Below the pieces are notes generated by a model. That model saw only the letters and a program-made list of their open reading frames with translations. It had not been told where the DNA came from and did not search any database. A program made the position numbers and the translations under genes. From Agrostemma githago (taxonomy: Eukaryota > Streptophyta > Magnoliopsida > Caryophyllales > Caryophyllaceae): DNA of 64,000 nucleotides. Every line of letters starts with the position of its first letter. Position 1 is the first letter of the stretch. The DNA is taken from the NCBI GenBank assembly GCA_958450325.1, contig OY288253.1, forward strand, positions 65,155,612 through 65,219,611, written 5' to 3'. Shown in pieces: positions 12,047 through 21,405 of the stretch.

Positions 12047-12639
12047 TGTGTATATATATATATATAGGTGGAATTTGGTGTAAACACCAAATTTGGTGTA
12101 AATACGCTAACAATTTGGTCCGTTAGATTTTGCAAGATCGACGGTCAAGATTAATTCTCAAAAGATAACAAAACCCCCAAATTTCCATTAGGCGTTTCTC
12201 TCTCCTCTCTTTAGGGTTTGGTAAACCCCCAAATTTCCTCTCAAAATTTTTTCTCCCAAAAATTGATCATATCTTTCAAATTGAAACACCTAATTAAACA
12301 AAAAAATTGCTCAATCGTATGTTTCTATTGCTCAATCGTAAGATTTGATTATAGATTACTTCATTCAATTCATTCAAATTTCCAGAAATTTTATATGAAA
12401 TTCGTTTTTGATGAGCATGAATTTCACCGAGCATGAACCTATTGTTGATGAACATGAAGGTAATATCGTTATACTTCAATACCTATTTGTTTTTAAACGC
12501 CTATTCGTTTTTTAAGGTAATTTATCACGACATATATTTGTTTTTGAATTACTATTCGTTTTTGAATTCTTCCAGAATTCTTATGATGAATATCAATTTC
12601 AACATAGAAGACATGAATCAACTTGAAGGTAATCTCAGA

Positions 12640-13185
12640 AATTTTAGAGTACTTGAATATATATGTTGGAATACTTGAATATGTATGCTGGAATACTTGA
12701 ATATATATGCTGGAGTAACTGAGTATATATGTTGGAGTAATTGGAGTACTTGAATATATACGTTGGAATACTTGAATATATATGTTGGAATACTTGAATA
12801 TGTGGAATAACTGAGTATATGTCTTGGAGTAATTGGAGTACTTGAGTATATGAATCTCAAAATTTAATAGAGTACTTAAATATATGTGTTGGAATACTTG
12901 AATATATATGTTGGAGTAACTGAGTATATGTCTTGGAGTAATTGGAATACTTGAGTAACGTATACATTGGAGTACTTGACTATTTGTTTTAGAATACTTT
13001 AATTTATATGTTGGAGTACTTAAACATGTATGTTGGAATAACTGAATTGGAAGGTTAAAATAGGTATTTGAATTTCCGGAATTTTAGAGTGCTTGAATGT
13101 ATGTTTTTGCATAATCTTGAATATATGCATTAGAGTACTTGAAAATATGCATTAGTGTACTTGAATTTGAGTATTGGAGTATCTA
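12640..13185. repeat. Minisatellite in the MULE-like element
   Basis: About twenty degenerate units of TTGGAATACTTGAATATAT(G) with variants GGAGTAACTGAGTATAT. Similar arrays occur at 13980-14190, in the copy at 1150-1440 (opposite strand), and more loosely at 18120-18180 and 26450-26760 in the neighbouring element. It lies between a possible donor (about 12629) and an acceptor (13189), so it may be intronic. Confidence 0.75.
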
Positions 13186-13188
13186 AAT

Positions 13189-13420
13189 ATGTTTGCAGAC
13201 ATTCAATCAGTTGATAGCAACAATACCAAGTTCGCAACAATGCTCAACACCAACTATTGAAAATAGCATGAATTCTCTAAGCTTGACTTACACTCCGGGT
13301 GCCAACGACAATTGGATAAGGACGGTAGAAGATGAGTTCATGCCTAAGATAGAGAGTTGTTTCAAAACTCATGAAGAATAGAATAGTTTTTATAAGATGT
13401 TCTTTACATGTGGTTTCAAT
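13189..13420 (+). pseudogene. FAR1-type DNA-binding domain fragment (MULE transposase)
   Basis: After an acceptor-like TTTGCAG, one frame encodes a polar leader, then NDNWIRTVEDEFMPKIESCF, KTHEE, a TAG stop (13379-13381), then NSFYKMFFTCGF in the same frame. The spacing of a P-x-I-x-x-x-F segment, an EE pair, FYK and GF fits the N-terminal FAR1 domain of FAR1/FHY3-type Mutator-like transposases. No WRKY-GCM1-like cysteines, DDE core or SWIM finger follow on this strand, so this is a remnant. Upstream short ATG segments ending in GAAG|GTAAT (about 12461 and 12629) could be earlier exons. The assignment rests on pattern memory and needs a profile search. Confidence 0.45.
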
Positions 13421-15389
13421 CAACAATTAATGTTGGAGTAGTTGTTGTTGAACATAGAAATAACTGTTTATAAGTATTGCAATGACAACGACATTAGATT
13501 AATTGAAGATTAAAAATTTATTGATTCAATCAACTAGTAAAATGTTGGAGTAACTGTCGTCGAGCATAGGAATAACTGCTTATAAGCATTGGAATAACAC
13601 GACATTTGGGTAATTGAAGATTTAAAAATTGATTGATTCCATCAGTAATTAGTAAATGTTGGACTACCTATTGTCGAACGTAGGAATAACTGCTTGTAAC
13701 ATTGAAATAACGACATTAAAGTAATTGAAGATGAATAATTGATTGATTCAATAAATAATTTGAATGATTGTTGGAATAATCAACAAAATATGTTGGAGTA
13801 ACTGCTTAATTCTATACGTGTAATTACATATGGGATACGACAATTAAAATACGTCAAGTTCGACCATTTTGAAATGCGTCTTTCTGATATTCCGACACGG
13901 TAGATGTTTTGATATCTCTGAACTTGTGTTCTTGCATTGTTTCTTCATCATCGACTGTTGTAAAACAGTATTAGTCGGTAAAAAAAATTGAATATGTATG
14001 TTGGAATACTTGAATATGTGTGTTGGAATACTTGAATATATGTGTTGGAGTGACTGAGTATATATGTTAGAGTAATTGGAATACTTGAATATATATGTTG
14101 AATATATGTGTTGGAATACTTGAATATATGTGTTGGAATACTTGAATATATGTGTTGGAATAACTGAGTATATATTCAATTATTCCAGCGCATATATTCA
14201 AGTATTCCAAGGCATATATTCAAGTATTCTAATGAACGCATATATTTTGCATAAAATTGAACGAATTTCTGGAAAATTAAAACGAATTCAATGAAATAAT
14301 CTACAATCTAATCTTACGATTAAACAACAAGAACTTACAATTGAGCAATTTTTCGAAAAATTGAGCAATAGGAACGAATTTTCTACAAAAATTGCAGTTT
14401 TAATCAAAAAATTGAATGAATTGAATAAATTTCTGGAAAATTACAACGAATTAAATGAAGTAATCTACTATCTAAGATTACGATTAGCAATAGAAACTTA
14501 TAATTGAGCATTTATCCGGAAAAATTCAGCATTTCAATTTTGAGAACAAAATTTGTAGAGAAAATTGGGTTACATGAGTATCAAAGAAAGAGAGGAGAGA
14601 GAAAAGAGAGGTAAGGGAAGGACTTTGGGAAGGTTTTGTTCTCTTTTGAAGATTAAATCTGAACCATTGATCAAGTATTAGATCAACGGTCCAGATTGTT
14701 AGGATGTTTACACCAAATTGGTGTGTGTACACCAAATCCTATTTCTATATATATATATATATATATAGAAATTGCATCCGGTGAGTCGGTCTTCTTTAAA
14801 TGAGTCCGTCCCGCAAATCACAACCACATGATAAATCAGATGAATGGCTGAGATTCAATCACAGCGTCACGAGATTAACAGTAGCACCGTTACAGTAACA
14901 GAACACTATTACAGTAACACAAAAATCTTACTGTGACAGTGTCACAGTTATAAGGAATTACAATAATAATGTCACAGTAATATGAAATTAAAGAGTTATA
15001 AATATCTTACTGTGACACTGTCACAGTAATAAGAAATTACAGTAATAATGTCACAGTAATAATGTCAAATTCATTTATCAATTGACACTACAAAGTAACA
15101 TCAACATGAGATTAACAGTAGCACTGTTACAGTAACAGAGCACTATTACAGTAACACAAATTAAAATCACAAGATGAAGATATCAAATTAAAGAGCGTAA
15201 TGATTTGTCGGTCATCTAACCTTTACAACGAAGTATATCCAGCATCGTAAACAAGAATCTGTGATAATCGTTGATCTAATCCCCTAATCCGACGGCCCAC
15301 ACCACTCTATATATAAACCAACACTCCCTCGATCAGTGTGAATGTGTGATTATTCCTTAATCCCTAAATTCTCCACATTTCTCGTCTCC

Positions 15390-15398
15390 TATATAAAC
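15390..15398 (+). promoter_or_regulatory. TATA box in captured sequence
   Basis: TATATAAAC lies about 100 bp upstream of the degraded start codon at 15492. A second TATATATAAA lies at 15310-15319. Between them and the ORF is a C/T-rich, 5'-UTR-like stretch. Confidence 0.45.
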
Positions 15399-15491
15399 AA
15401 CACTCACTCTGTTTTTTCTACTACTGCTACTACGTCATACTTCAAAAATCAAAATCCCTTAATTCGTGATTCGATTGATTGATTGATTGCG

Positions 15492-15653
15492 ATAACGGCG
15501 GCAACTGAGGAAGTGATTCAGACGGCGGCAAACGAGGAGGAAGTTGCGGCAGTGGACGTGAAAGGCGGCGATAAGGTGGCGAAGAAGGAGAAAGCTGCGA
15601 AACCTAAGAAGGCGATTTTCTTGAGAATTCGTACATTTTGCATGGAATTGTGA
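15492..15653 (+). pseudogene. Captured first exon of a Lys/Ala-rich, histone-H1-like protein
   Basis: The frame begins with ATA where an ATG would be expected, then encodes TAATEEVIQTAANEEEVAAV and, shortly after, KVAKKEKAAKPKKA, and stops at 15651-15653 after 53 codons. The acidic-then-lysine-rich pattern is like the N-terminal tail of plant histone H1, but other Lys-rich nuclear proteins are possible. The preceding TATA boxes and UTR-like sequence suggest a genomic copy of promoter, leader and first exon. The T-rich sequence after 15654 would be intron. The lost start codon and early stop make it a pseudogene. Similarity to H1 is from pattern only. Confidence 0.4.
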
Positions 15654-15910
15654 GTGAATTGATTGAATCATTGTTTGTTTTTCGTGATTAAGTTGAGTTG
15701 AGTTGATGACGGTGTGGTTGAAATTAGATGGGTAACTGGAAAGGGGAATAAAAAGGAGGGGAGCAGAAGAAGACGATTTCAACTCAGATGTACTCTTATT
15801 GATTAGTCATAGGCGACGTGGCATCATCTGGTGCGTCTAATGCAAGAAGATCTGATGGTGTATAATTGCGGGACGGACTCATTTAAATGAAGGGACTCAC
15901 CGGATCCTCA

Positions 15911-15950
<40 letters not shown>

Positions 15951-15952
<2 letters not shown>

Positions 15953-16254
15953 TCTCATTGAAGACTACAGTAATAAATAACACACGGATTATTGAAGGTT
16001 TCCTCCATTGTTGGATTATTGAAGGAAGGTAAGGTATGACGACTGAAATTGAGTAATCTAGACCATTAGATCAGATTTTAATCTAATGGTCTAGATTGTG
16101 ACTCAATGGGTGCAAGGAGTCACCTCGCCTCTGATCTAATGGTCTAGATTACTCAATTTCAGTCGTCATACCTTACCTTCCTTCAATAATCTAACAATGG
16201 AGAAAACCTTCAATAATCCGTGTGTTATTTATTACTGTAGTCTTCAATGAGAAG
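15951..16254. repeat. Near-perfect inverted repeat, 124-bp arms, 56-bp loop
   Basis: The left arm 15951-16074 and right arm 16131-16254 are reverse complements with two mismatches by eye. Both outer edges continue into ATAT. A smaller inverted repeat around the loop (AATCTAGACCATTAGAT against ATCTAATGGTCTAGATT, 16056-16098) allows an alternative fold. Any transcript across it would form a long hairpin. Confidence 0.9.
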
Positions 16255-16639
16255 ATATAACCCAAGGAAACAACCCATGTTGTCGAATAACAACGCATAA
16301 GATGAAAATTGGCATAGTCAAAATCACACAAGACGGCCTTTTTCGTATAGACAGGAGTTACTAAAATGGAGATAAACCTATCTTCCTGACGCACTTATTA
16401 CTCCGAACAGTCCGCTGTGTATGATGCAACAACTGATGCACGTGATGCACTTATCTTGCAAATGGGCTGGGATTTATATATAGCAATTAAATTTGTTGAA
16501 TTATGTTACGTGAGGCGGGGGATCAAGATTCAAGAATAAGCAGACCATTATCCATCCCAACCTTAACGCGTGCATGAATGAATAAGCAAAAGCATATACG
16601 CCATATTGTTCAGTCAGTGTCAGTTTTAGTAGTGTACAT

Positions 16640-16960
16640 AAGTTACAATTTATTGTATATAACTCATAAAGCAGATATATATAGGTAAAGTATTGTCTGT
16701 TTTGATGTATATAAGTTACTATGTGTTATACATGTTGAAATTTGTACATAGTAAAAGTATGGTCTGTTTTGATGTAGATAAGTTAAAATTTATTGTATAT
16801 AACTCATACAGCAAATATACATATGTAAAGCACTGTCTGTTTTGATGTAGATAAGTTACTTTGTATTGTACATGTTGAAAATTGTTCATAGTTAAAACAG
16901 TGTCTGTTTTGATGTAGATAAGTTACAACGTGTTGTACATAAATCTTAGTTACTATGTGT
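16640..16960. repeat. Tandem repeat of about 140 bp with half-units
   Basis: TCTGTTTTGATGTAGATAAG or a close variant recurs at about 16696, 16762, 16836 and 16903 (spacing 66-74 bp). Alternate half-units resemble each other more, giving two units of about 140 bp. Confidence 0.75.
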
Positions 16961-18232
16961 TGCACATGATGAAATTATTATGTACAACTAATAAGTAAAT
17001 ATATACATTACGTAGTGACCTATGTACGACAAAACACGAAGTAGTACTTTAGATGAGTTATGTACAACTAATATAGAAATATGTACAATGATTTATTTTT
17101 TGGAAAAAAAAATTGAGAATTCTTTTTTTATATGTATGATTTGTTGTTTTGGTCAAGTCTGGTCCGTTGATCTCAATCAGATCTAACGGTCCAAATTGTG
17201 CCTCAATGGTTGCAAGGAGTTTGGCTGCCTCAATGGATCCCGAATCTATATATATATATATAGAAGTAGGATCATTTATATTTCCTACATTTTCCTACAA
17301 TTTACCTACTGATCCTGACCATCAAATACAATTAAAACAAAGGCAAAGATTAAATGAGAACATCACGTTAATCCTTCCCCAAACTCTTTACTCCACCAAT
17401 AGTAAGAAAACCTAATCCCCAACCTAATTCACAACATCACGTTAACCAGAACAAAAGAAACCCTTTACTCCATCAAAAGAAACCTCGACAATTCTGGCAA
17501 ATTCGTTCCAAACACTTTACTCCATCAATTTGTGCGTTGATTTCCGGCAAAAGAAACCCTTTACTCCATCAATTAGGTATTTTCCTTTTAATTTTCATTC
17601 TGATTTCGTAGTGCAGAGTTTCGTTCTGATTCCTGATTTCGTCAATTTTCTAATCGTCAATTCGTTCTAATCGTCAATTTTCTAATTTTGTTCCGATTTT
17701 TGATTTTTTGATTTCGTTCTGATTCCTAATTTTGTCAAATTCGTCAATCTAATTGTCAATCGGATTGGGCAATTCGTTCTATATTAAACACTCATTCACA
17801 AAATTTTCACAAATTGCAATTCGTTTGCTACAGATTTCATAAAATTGACGAGTTTGTTCACATAATTTTTGTACTGTATGATTTTTTTCAATTTATTTAG
17901 TATTGTTCAACTTAGTATTGTTCAATTTTTTTCAATTTATTTAGTACTGCGTTTATCAGTCTGCGTTATTCAATTTTTTTTTTCAATTTATTAGTCTACG
18001 TTATCAGTCTGCATTCTTTTTCAAAATTTTTGAACTTAGAATTTACTGCATTTCAATATTAGGGTTTGATGGTCTTCATGTTAACTCGTTGAGTTTTTAG
18101 GGTTTACTGAACTTGTTATTACAATACTTGAATATGAACAATTAAATACTTGAATATGAACATTGAAATAACTGCATATTATTTCATAGCAAGAATTTCT
18201 TGTTTTGGTACATTATTATTACTATGAAATAC

Positions 18233-19857
18233 TGATAAGTGTGGTTTGTAGTGCCTATTTTTTAGTGTTTTGGTCCCATTTTCCTTGTAGAATCGCTCCT
18301 TGGGAGCGGTTTAGGGGCTTCTTATGCTTCCTTTAGTTCGTTTCAGGTTCCCGAGACCGATTTGGAAGAGTTGGAGCGATTCCGACTCTATACATACACA
18401 TTTTGGAGCCAACGAGATAAAGGAACGACGACTCGATGCCTTGGAATCGACCCCGAGACCTTGGGACCCAATCCCGAGCCTCCGAGACCCGATCCCGAGT
18501 CCCGAGAATCGATGAGAAGTCCATGTTAAGCAAGGAGGGACCAAAAAGATCATATTGGAGGCCTACAAGACCCATCCCGATCGGGAAGGCCTAAAACCCG
18601 ATCGGGAAAAGGCGCACAAAGAAGACGGCCACTGGAAGAAGTTCCCGACCGGGTCCCAACATTCCCGATCGGGAAAGTGAAGATTCCCGATCGGGATTGC
18701 CCATTCCCGATCGGGAAAGTCCCTGTTTCAGCCCGTGTTTGCTTCTTCCAATTCCTTCCATTTGTAACCCTATAAATACCCCTCCTCTTGTAATATTATG
18801 TTATGTTCTTCACTTCCCACTAAACCCTAGACTACTTTAGGTTAGATTAGTTTAGATTAGTGTAGATTAGTCGGTAATTAGTAGTTAATCTTAGTTTAGT
18901 ACTTGTATTAAGGGAATTCTTCAAGATCCTTCCAAGATTGACAACCTTGGTGGTTTGTTTTGGGTTTTCTTCATTAATGCAAGTTCCAATCTTTCCTCTT
19001 CACTAGTTTGGTATAATCTTCTCTTCCTTTTTACTCTTAATCTTGTTTATTTATCCAAGTTTGAATCTTTGTTCATCTTATTGTTCTTAGTTCATCTTTT
19101 TCACTAGTTTCATTATGGATGTTTTGATTCTTGTTTTGATTCCTCTTGTTTATGTTAGTTGTAGTTAGATCATGTTAGAGTAGTGTTCTTGCTAGGATTA
19201 GTAGGGTGATTAGGGTGTTAATTGGGTGATTAAGGGTTTGTTGGAGATGTTGGTGGAAGATTTGGGTTTCCTCTTGGTTGATGCATATGACATATTTGAT
19301 GAATTGCTTGAGTGACTAAGTAAGTTAGATTGCTTGTTTTTCTTGCCTTTCCCTTGTGGGTGTTAGTTGTTATGGGTTCGGTTCCCTCATTAAGTTGCGA
19401 GAGCCCGGTGAGGACGACCCCTAGGTCGGTCTAAGTTGCGACCGCCCGGATTCGACCTAGGCCATATCGAGCTAGAACCCCGTTTGTCATGTGTGTTGCC
19501 AAAATGGGTTCCATGAGGAACCTCTAGGTCGGTCTAAGTTGCGACCGTCCGGACCGACCTAGATCACCCTACTACCTCCTTCGCTCTAGCTCTTCCTTGA
19601 CCATTCCGTTACCCCTTTGACCCCGACCTAATCCTAGCCCGTTTTCCTTAGTTGTTCTCCTTAGTCTTAGCCTAGCCTTCTCCCCTTCTATCATTCTATA
19701 GTTTAGTTTAGCCCGTTGACTTGGTCAAGTATTTGGGTGAACTTAGTCTAGACGCCTCTTACCCTCCCCGTGGATTCGACCCGACTTACCCTATCTACCG
19801 TAGGATTAGCCGGTTAATTATTTGGTGGCGGGATTCCACGACAAAACCCTGCCGTCA
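18233..19857 (+). repeat. 5' LTR of the Athila-like element
   Basis: TATAAATA lies at 18771-18778, about 540 bp into the LTR. Upstream, at about 18574-18717, are copies of TTCCCGATCGGGAA-type palindromes (some one arm short). Two further inverted motifs around CTAGGTCGGTCTAAGTTGCG occur at 19410-19560. The 63-80 aa ORFs in it recur identically in the other LTR and look accidental. Confidence 0.95.
18771..18778 (+). promoter_or_regulatory. TATA box of the 5' LTR
   Basis: TATAAATA follows TTTGTAACCC and precedes a C-rich stretch. The same box in the 3' LTR is at 25039-25046. Confidence 0.75.
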
Positions 19858-19860
19858 AAT

Positions 19861-19878
19861 TGGCGCCGTTGCCGGGGA
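19861..19878 (+). promoter_or_regulatory. Primer binding site, tRNA-Asp type
   Basis: TGGCGCCGTTGCCGGGGA, three bases after the LTR end; complement of the 3' end of tRNA-Asp including CCA. Confidence 0.95.
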
Positions 19879-20112
19879 CAGTGCTAGTTTAGACTTCGTT
19901 TTCCTAGTTACTTGACTTTGTCTTTGTGTTTGTGTTTTTCTTTTTCTTTTTGGTTACCTTGCTTCTTGTGTGTGTGTGGTTTATTTCTCTCTTGTCTAGT
20001 GCCCAAAAAGCACTAGACTTCTCACGTTTGTTCCTAGTCTGCAGTTTATGCTTAGAGGTGGTGACTATCTTCTTCTTGCGATTAAGAGCCGCTTTAACGG
20101 ACGGTTGCTAGG

Positions 20113-21405
20113 ATGAGTGGTTTCCAACCGGGTATGGACTACGATTTTCGAGCAAGCATGGGGTTTGATCTAAACTCCACACACTCGGGAGCCGATATGA
20201 GCTACCCCTCTTCTTCCATGAACCAAGGGTATGACATGACGACCCCCTACCACTATCAAGCTTCTTGGGGTAATCAAGATGGGTATGATCCTCAAGAGTA
20301 TGGAAATGGCTACCAACAAGGGAACGATTACCAATCCTACGATCATGGTGACTATTACTCGAGTTATCAATGTGAACCCACCATGTTCAATCAAGATTCA
20401 CCTTATGGAAGCCAATACCCCCAAGACCCACCATATTACCCTCCACCCCAACCACAATATGAACCCCATGACCCACAATACTACCAACCACCCCAACCTT
20501 GCTACCAACAATATGATGCCCCACCCCTTGGGCATCATCAAGACACCATGTTTAATCAAGATTATCAAGATTATCATCATGATTATCAAGATTATCAAGG
20601 AGCTTTACAAGACCCCAATGATCACCAATTGCCCGACATGGAGGAGTTTCAATCGCTTCTTCAAATGCAAAGGAGCCTCCAAGAAACGGCCCTTCAATTG
20701 CAAAAAGAACAAGATGAATTATGGGTCCAAATGCGAAGGGAAAACGAGGCGAGGGATGCTCGATTAAATGCATTATCGGTTCAAATCGTAATGTATTTAT
20801 CCCGAACATCGCAACTAGATGAAGGGTGCCCACTTGAGAAAGAGGAGCAACCTAACCATGAAGCCGCCAACGTTGTTCCCTTTGATAGAGAGATTTGCTT
20901 TGAAGAACCTCAATCGTCTACCCAAAAAGAGACGAATGAGGAGATGACCCTTAGTGAAGGCAACATTGGTGAGGAATTGGAGGAGGATGGTGAGTTGGAT
21001 GATTTGGTGGAGTTTGTGAAGTTTTTGGGTGAGATTGATAGCCTCGAGTTGCCCTTGTCCGAGAACGTGGATAAGCATCAAGAGCCTCTAGCTAGTGAAC
21101 CAAGCAAGGACTTGGAAGAGATTGAAACCGCCGGTAGAAGTTTCGATCCTCTTCTCCAAGATGATGTGGGGCCGAGTGATGAAGATGGGGAACCACAACT
21201 TGAGGAAAGCGTGGGGGTGTGCATCGAGAAGATGAGGCCAAAACCGCTTTTTGTGCCTCGTTTCTTGGAGATGAAGCTTGCTTGTGATTGGAGGCGATGC
21301 CTAGGGAGGAAGAGGTCGGTGAAGCTCGTAGGATGGATAGACCCCGGAGACGACTTGAAAGATGACGATGGGTCTTTTGATTCTTACTTCTTGCCTCCAC
21401 CTTGA
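20113..21405 (+). CDS. Gag-like ORF of the Athila-like element, 430 aa, function unknown
   Basis: The only long ORF in the young element; it starts about 235 bp after the PBS, the usual place for gag. Residues 1-175 are rich in Tyr, Gln, Pro, Asp and Asn, with repeated blocks such as YPPPQPQYEPHDPQYYQ and DYQDYHHDYQDYQG. Such composition is prion-like and of low complexity. Residues about 180-230 (SLLQMQRSLQETALQLQKEQ and on) have heptad spacing expected of a coiled coil. The remainder is acidic (EELEEDGELDDLVEF) with a short basic patch near the end (WRRCLGRKRSVK). I see no zinc knuckle, no DTG protease and no RT. In Athila elements a Gln-rich, coiled-coil stretch follows the gag core, so this may be a retained gag C-terminal part. 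Because the element is young, an open frame is weak evidence for selection. Confidence 0.6.
   Translation: MSGFQPGMDYDFRASMGFDLNSTHSGADMSYPSSSMNQGYDMTTPYHYQASWGNQDGYDPQEYGNGYQQGNDYQSYDHGDYYSSYQCEPTMFNQDSPYGSQYPQDPPYYPPPQPQYEPHDPQYYQPPQPCYQQYDAPPLGHHQDTMFNQDYQDYHHDYQDYQGALQDPNDHQLPDMEEFQSLLQMQRSLQETALQLQKEQDELWVQMRRENEARDARLNALSVQIVMYLSRTSQLDEGCPLEKEEQPNHEAANVVPFDREICFEEPQSSTQKETNEEMTLSEGNIGEELEEDGELDDLVEFVKFLGEIDSLELPLSENVDKHQEPLASEPSKDLEEIETAGRSFDPLLQDDVGPSDEDGEPQLEESVGVCIEKMRPKPLFVPRFLEMKLACDWRRCLGRKRSVKLVGWIDPGDDLKDDDGSFDSYFLPPP

Larger units (their letters stand above)
12065..14746 (+). mobile_element. MULE-like element with long terminal inverted repeats
   Basis: The ends are inverted copies: left GGAATTTGGTGTAAACACC, right (reverse complement) GGATTTGGTGTACACACACC. 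The inverted similarity continues inward for several hundred bases: the left part at 12295-12400 with GCTCAATCGTAAGATT resembles the reverse complement of 14225-14400. Long TIRs are typical of Mutator-like elements. The usual 9-11 bp target duplication cannot be told apart from the TA repeats. Inside are a FAR1-type fragment and minisatellites of about 20-22 bp. A related truncated copy lies at 952-1967. Confidence 0.7.
14768..15913 (+). mobile_element. TIR element with captured host sequence (Pack-type)
   Basis: The inverted ends are about 45 bp: the left holds CATCCGGTGAGTC and AATGAGTCCGTCCCGCAA, and the right carries the same on the other strand. TA runs flank both sides. The left half has a 50-bp direct repeat (14872 and 15111, around AACAGTAGCAC-GTTACAGTAACAG) and palindromes such as TGTGACAGTGTCACA. 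The right half (about 15240-15780) looks like a host promoter, 5' UTR and first exon. No transposase is present, so it is non-autonomous. Confidence 0.7.
15951..17246. mobile_element. TA-flanked element with a foldback
   Basis: TA runs bound both ends. The left end is the 124-bp inverted repeat described separately. The right end (17155-17246) holds a segment (CTCAATGG-TGCAAGGAGT) that also occurs in the loop of that inverted repeat (16101-16120), so the foldback seems to come from an inverted duplication of this element's own end. No coding sequence is recognised; 16260-16600 shows nothing else. Confidence 0.6.

Noticed and set aside
18311..18575. Pair of 80-codon ORFs, also found at 24579-24843
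   Set aside because: They lie in LTR U3 sequence and are identical because the LTRs are identical; no similarity to a protein.
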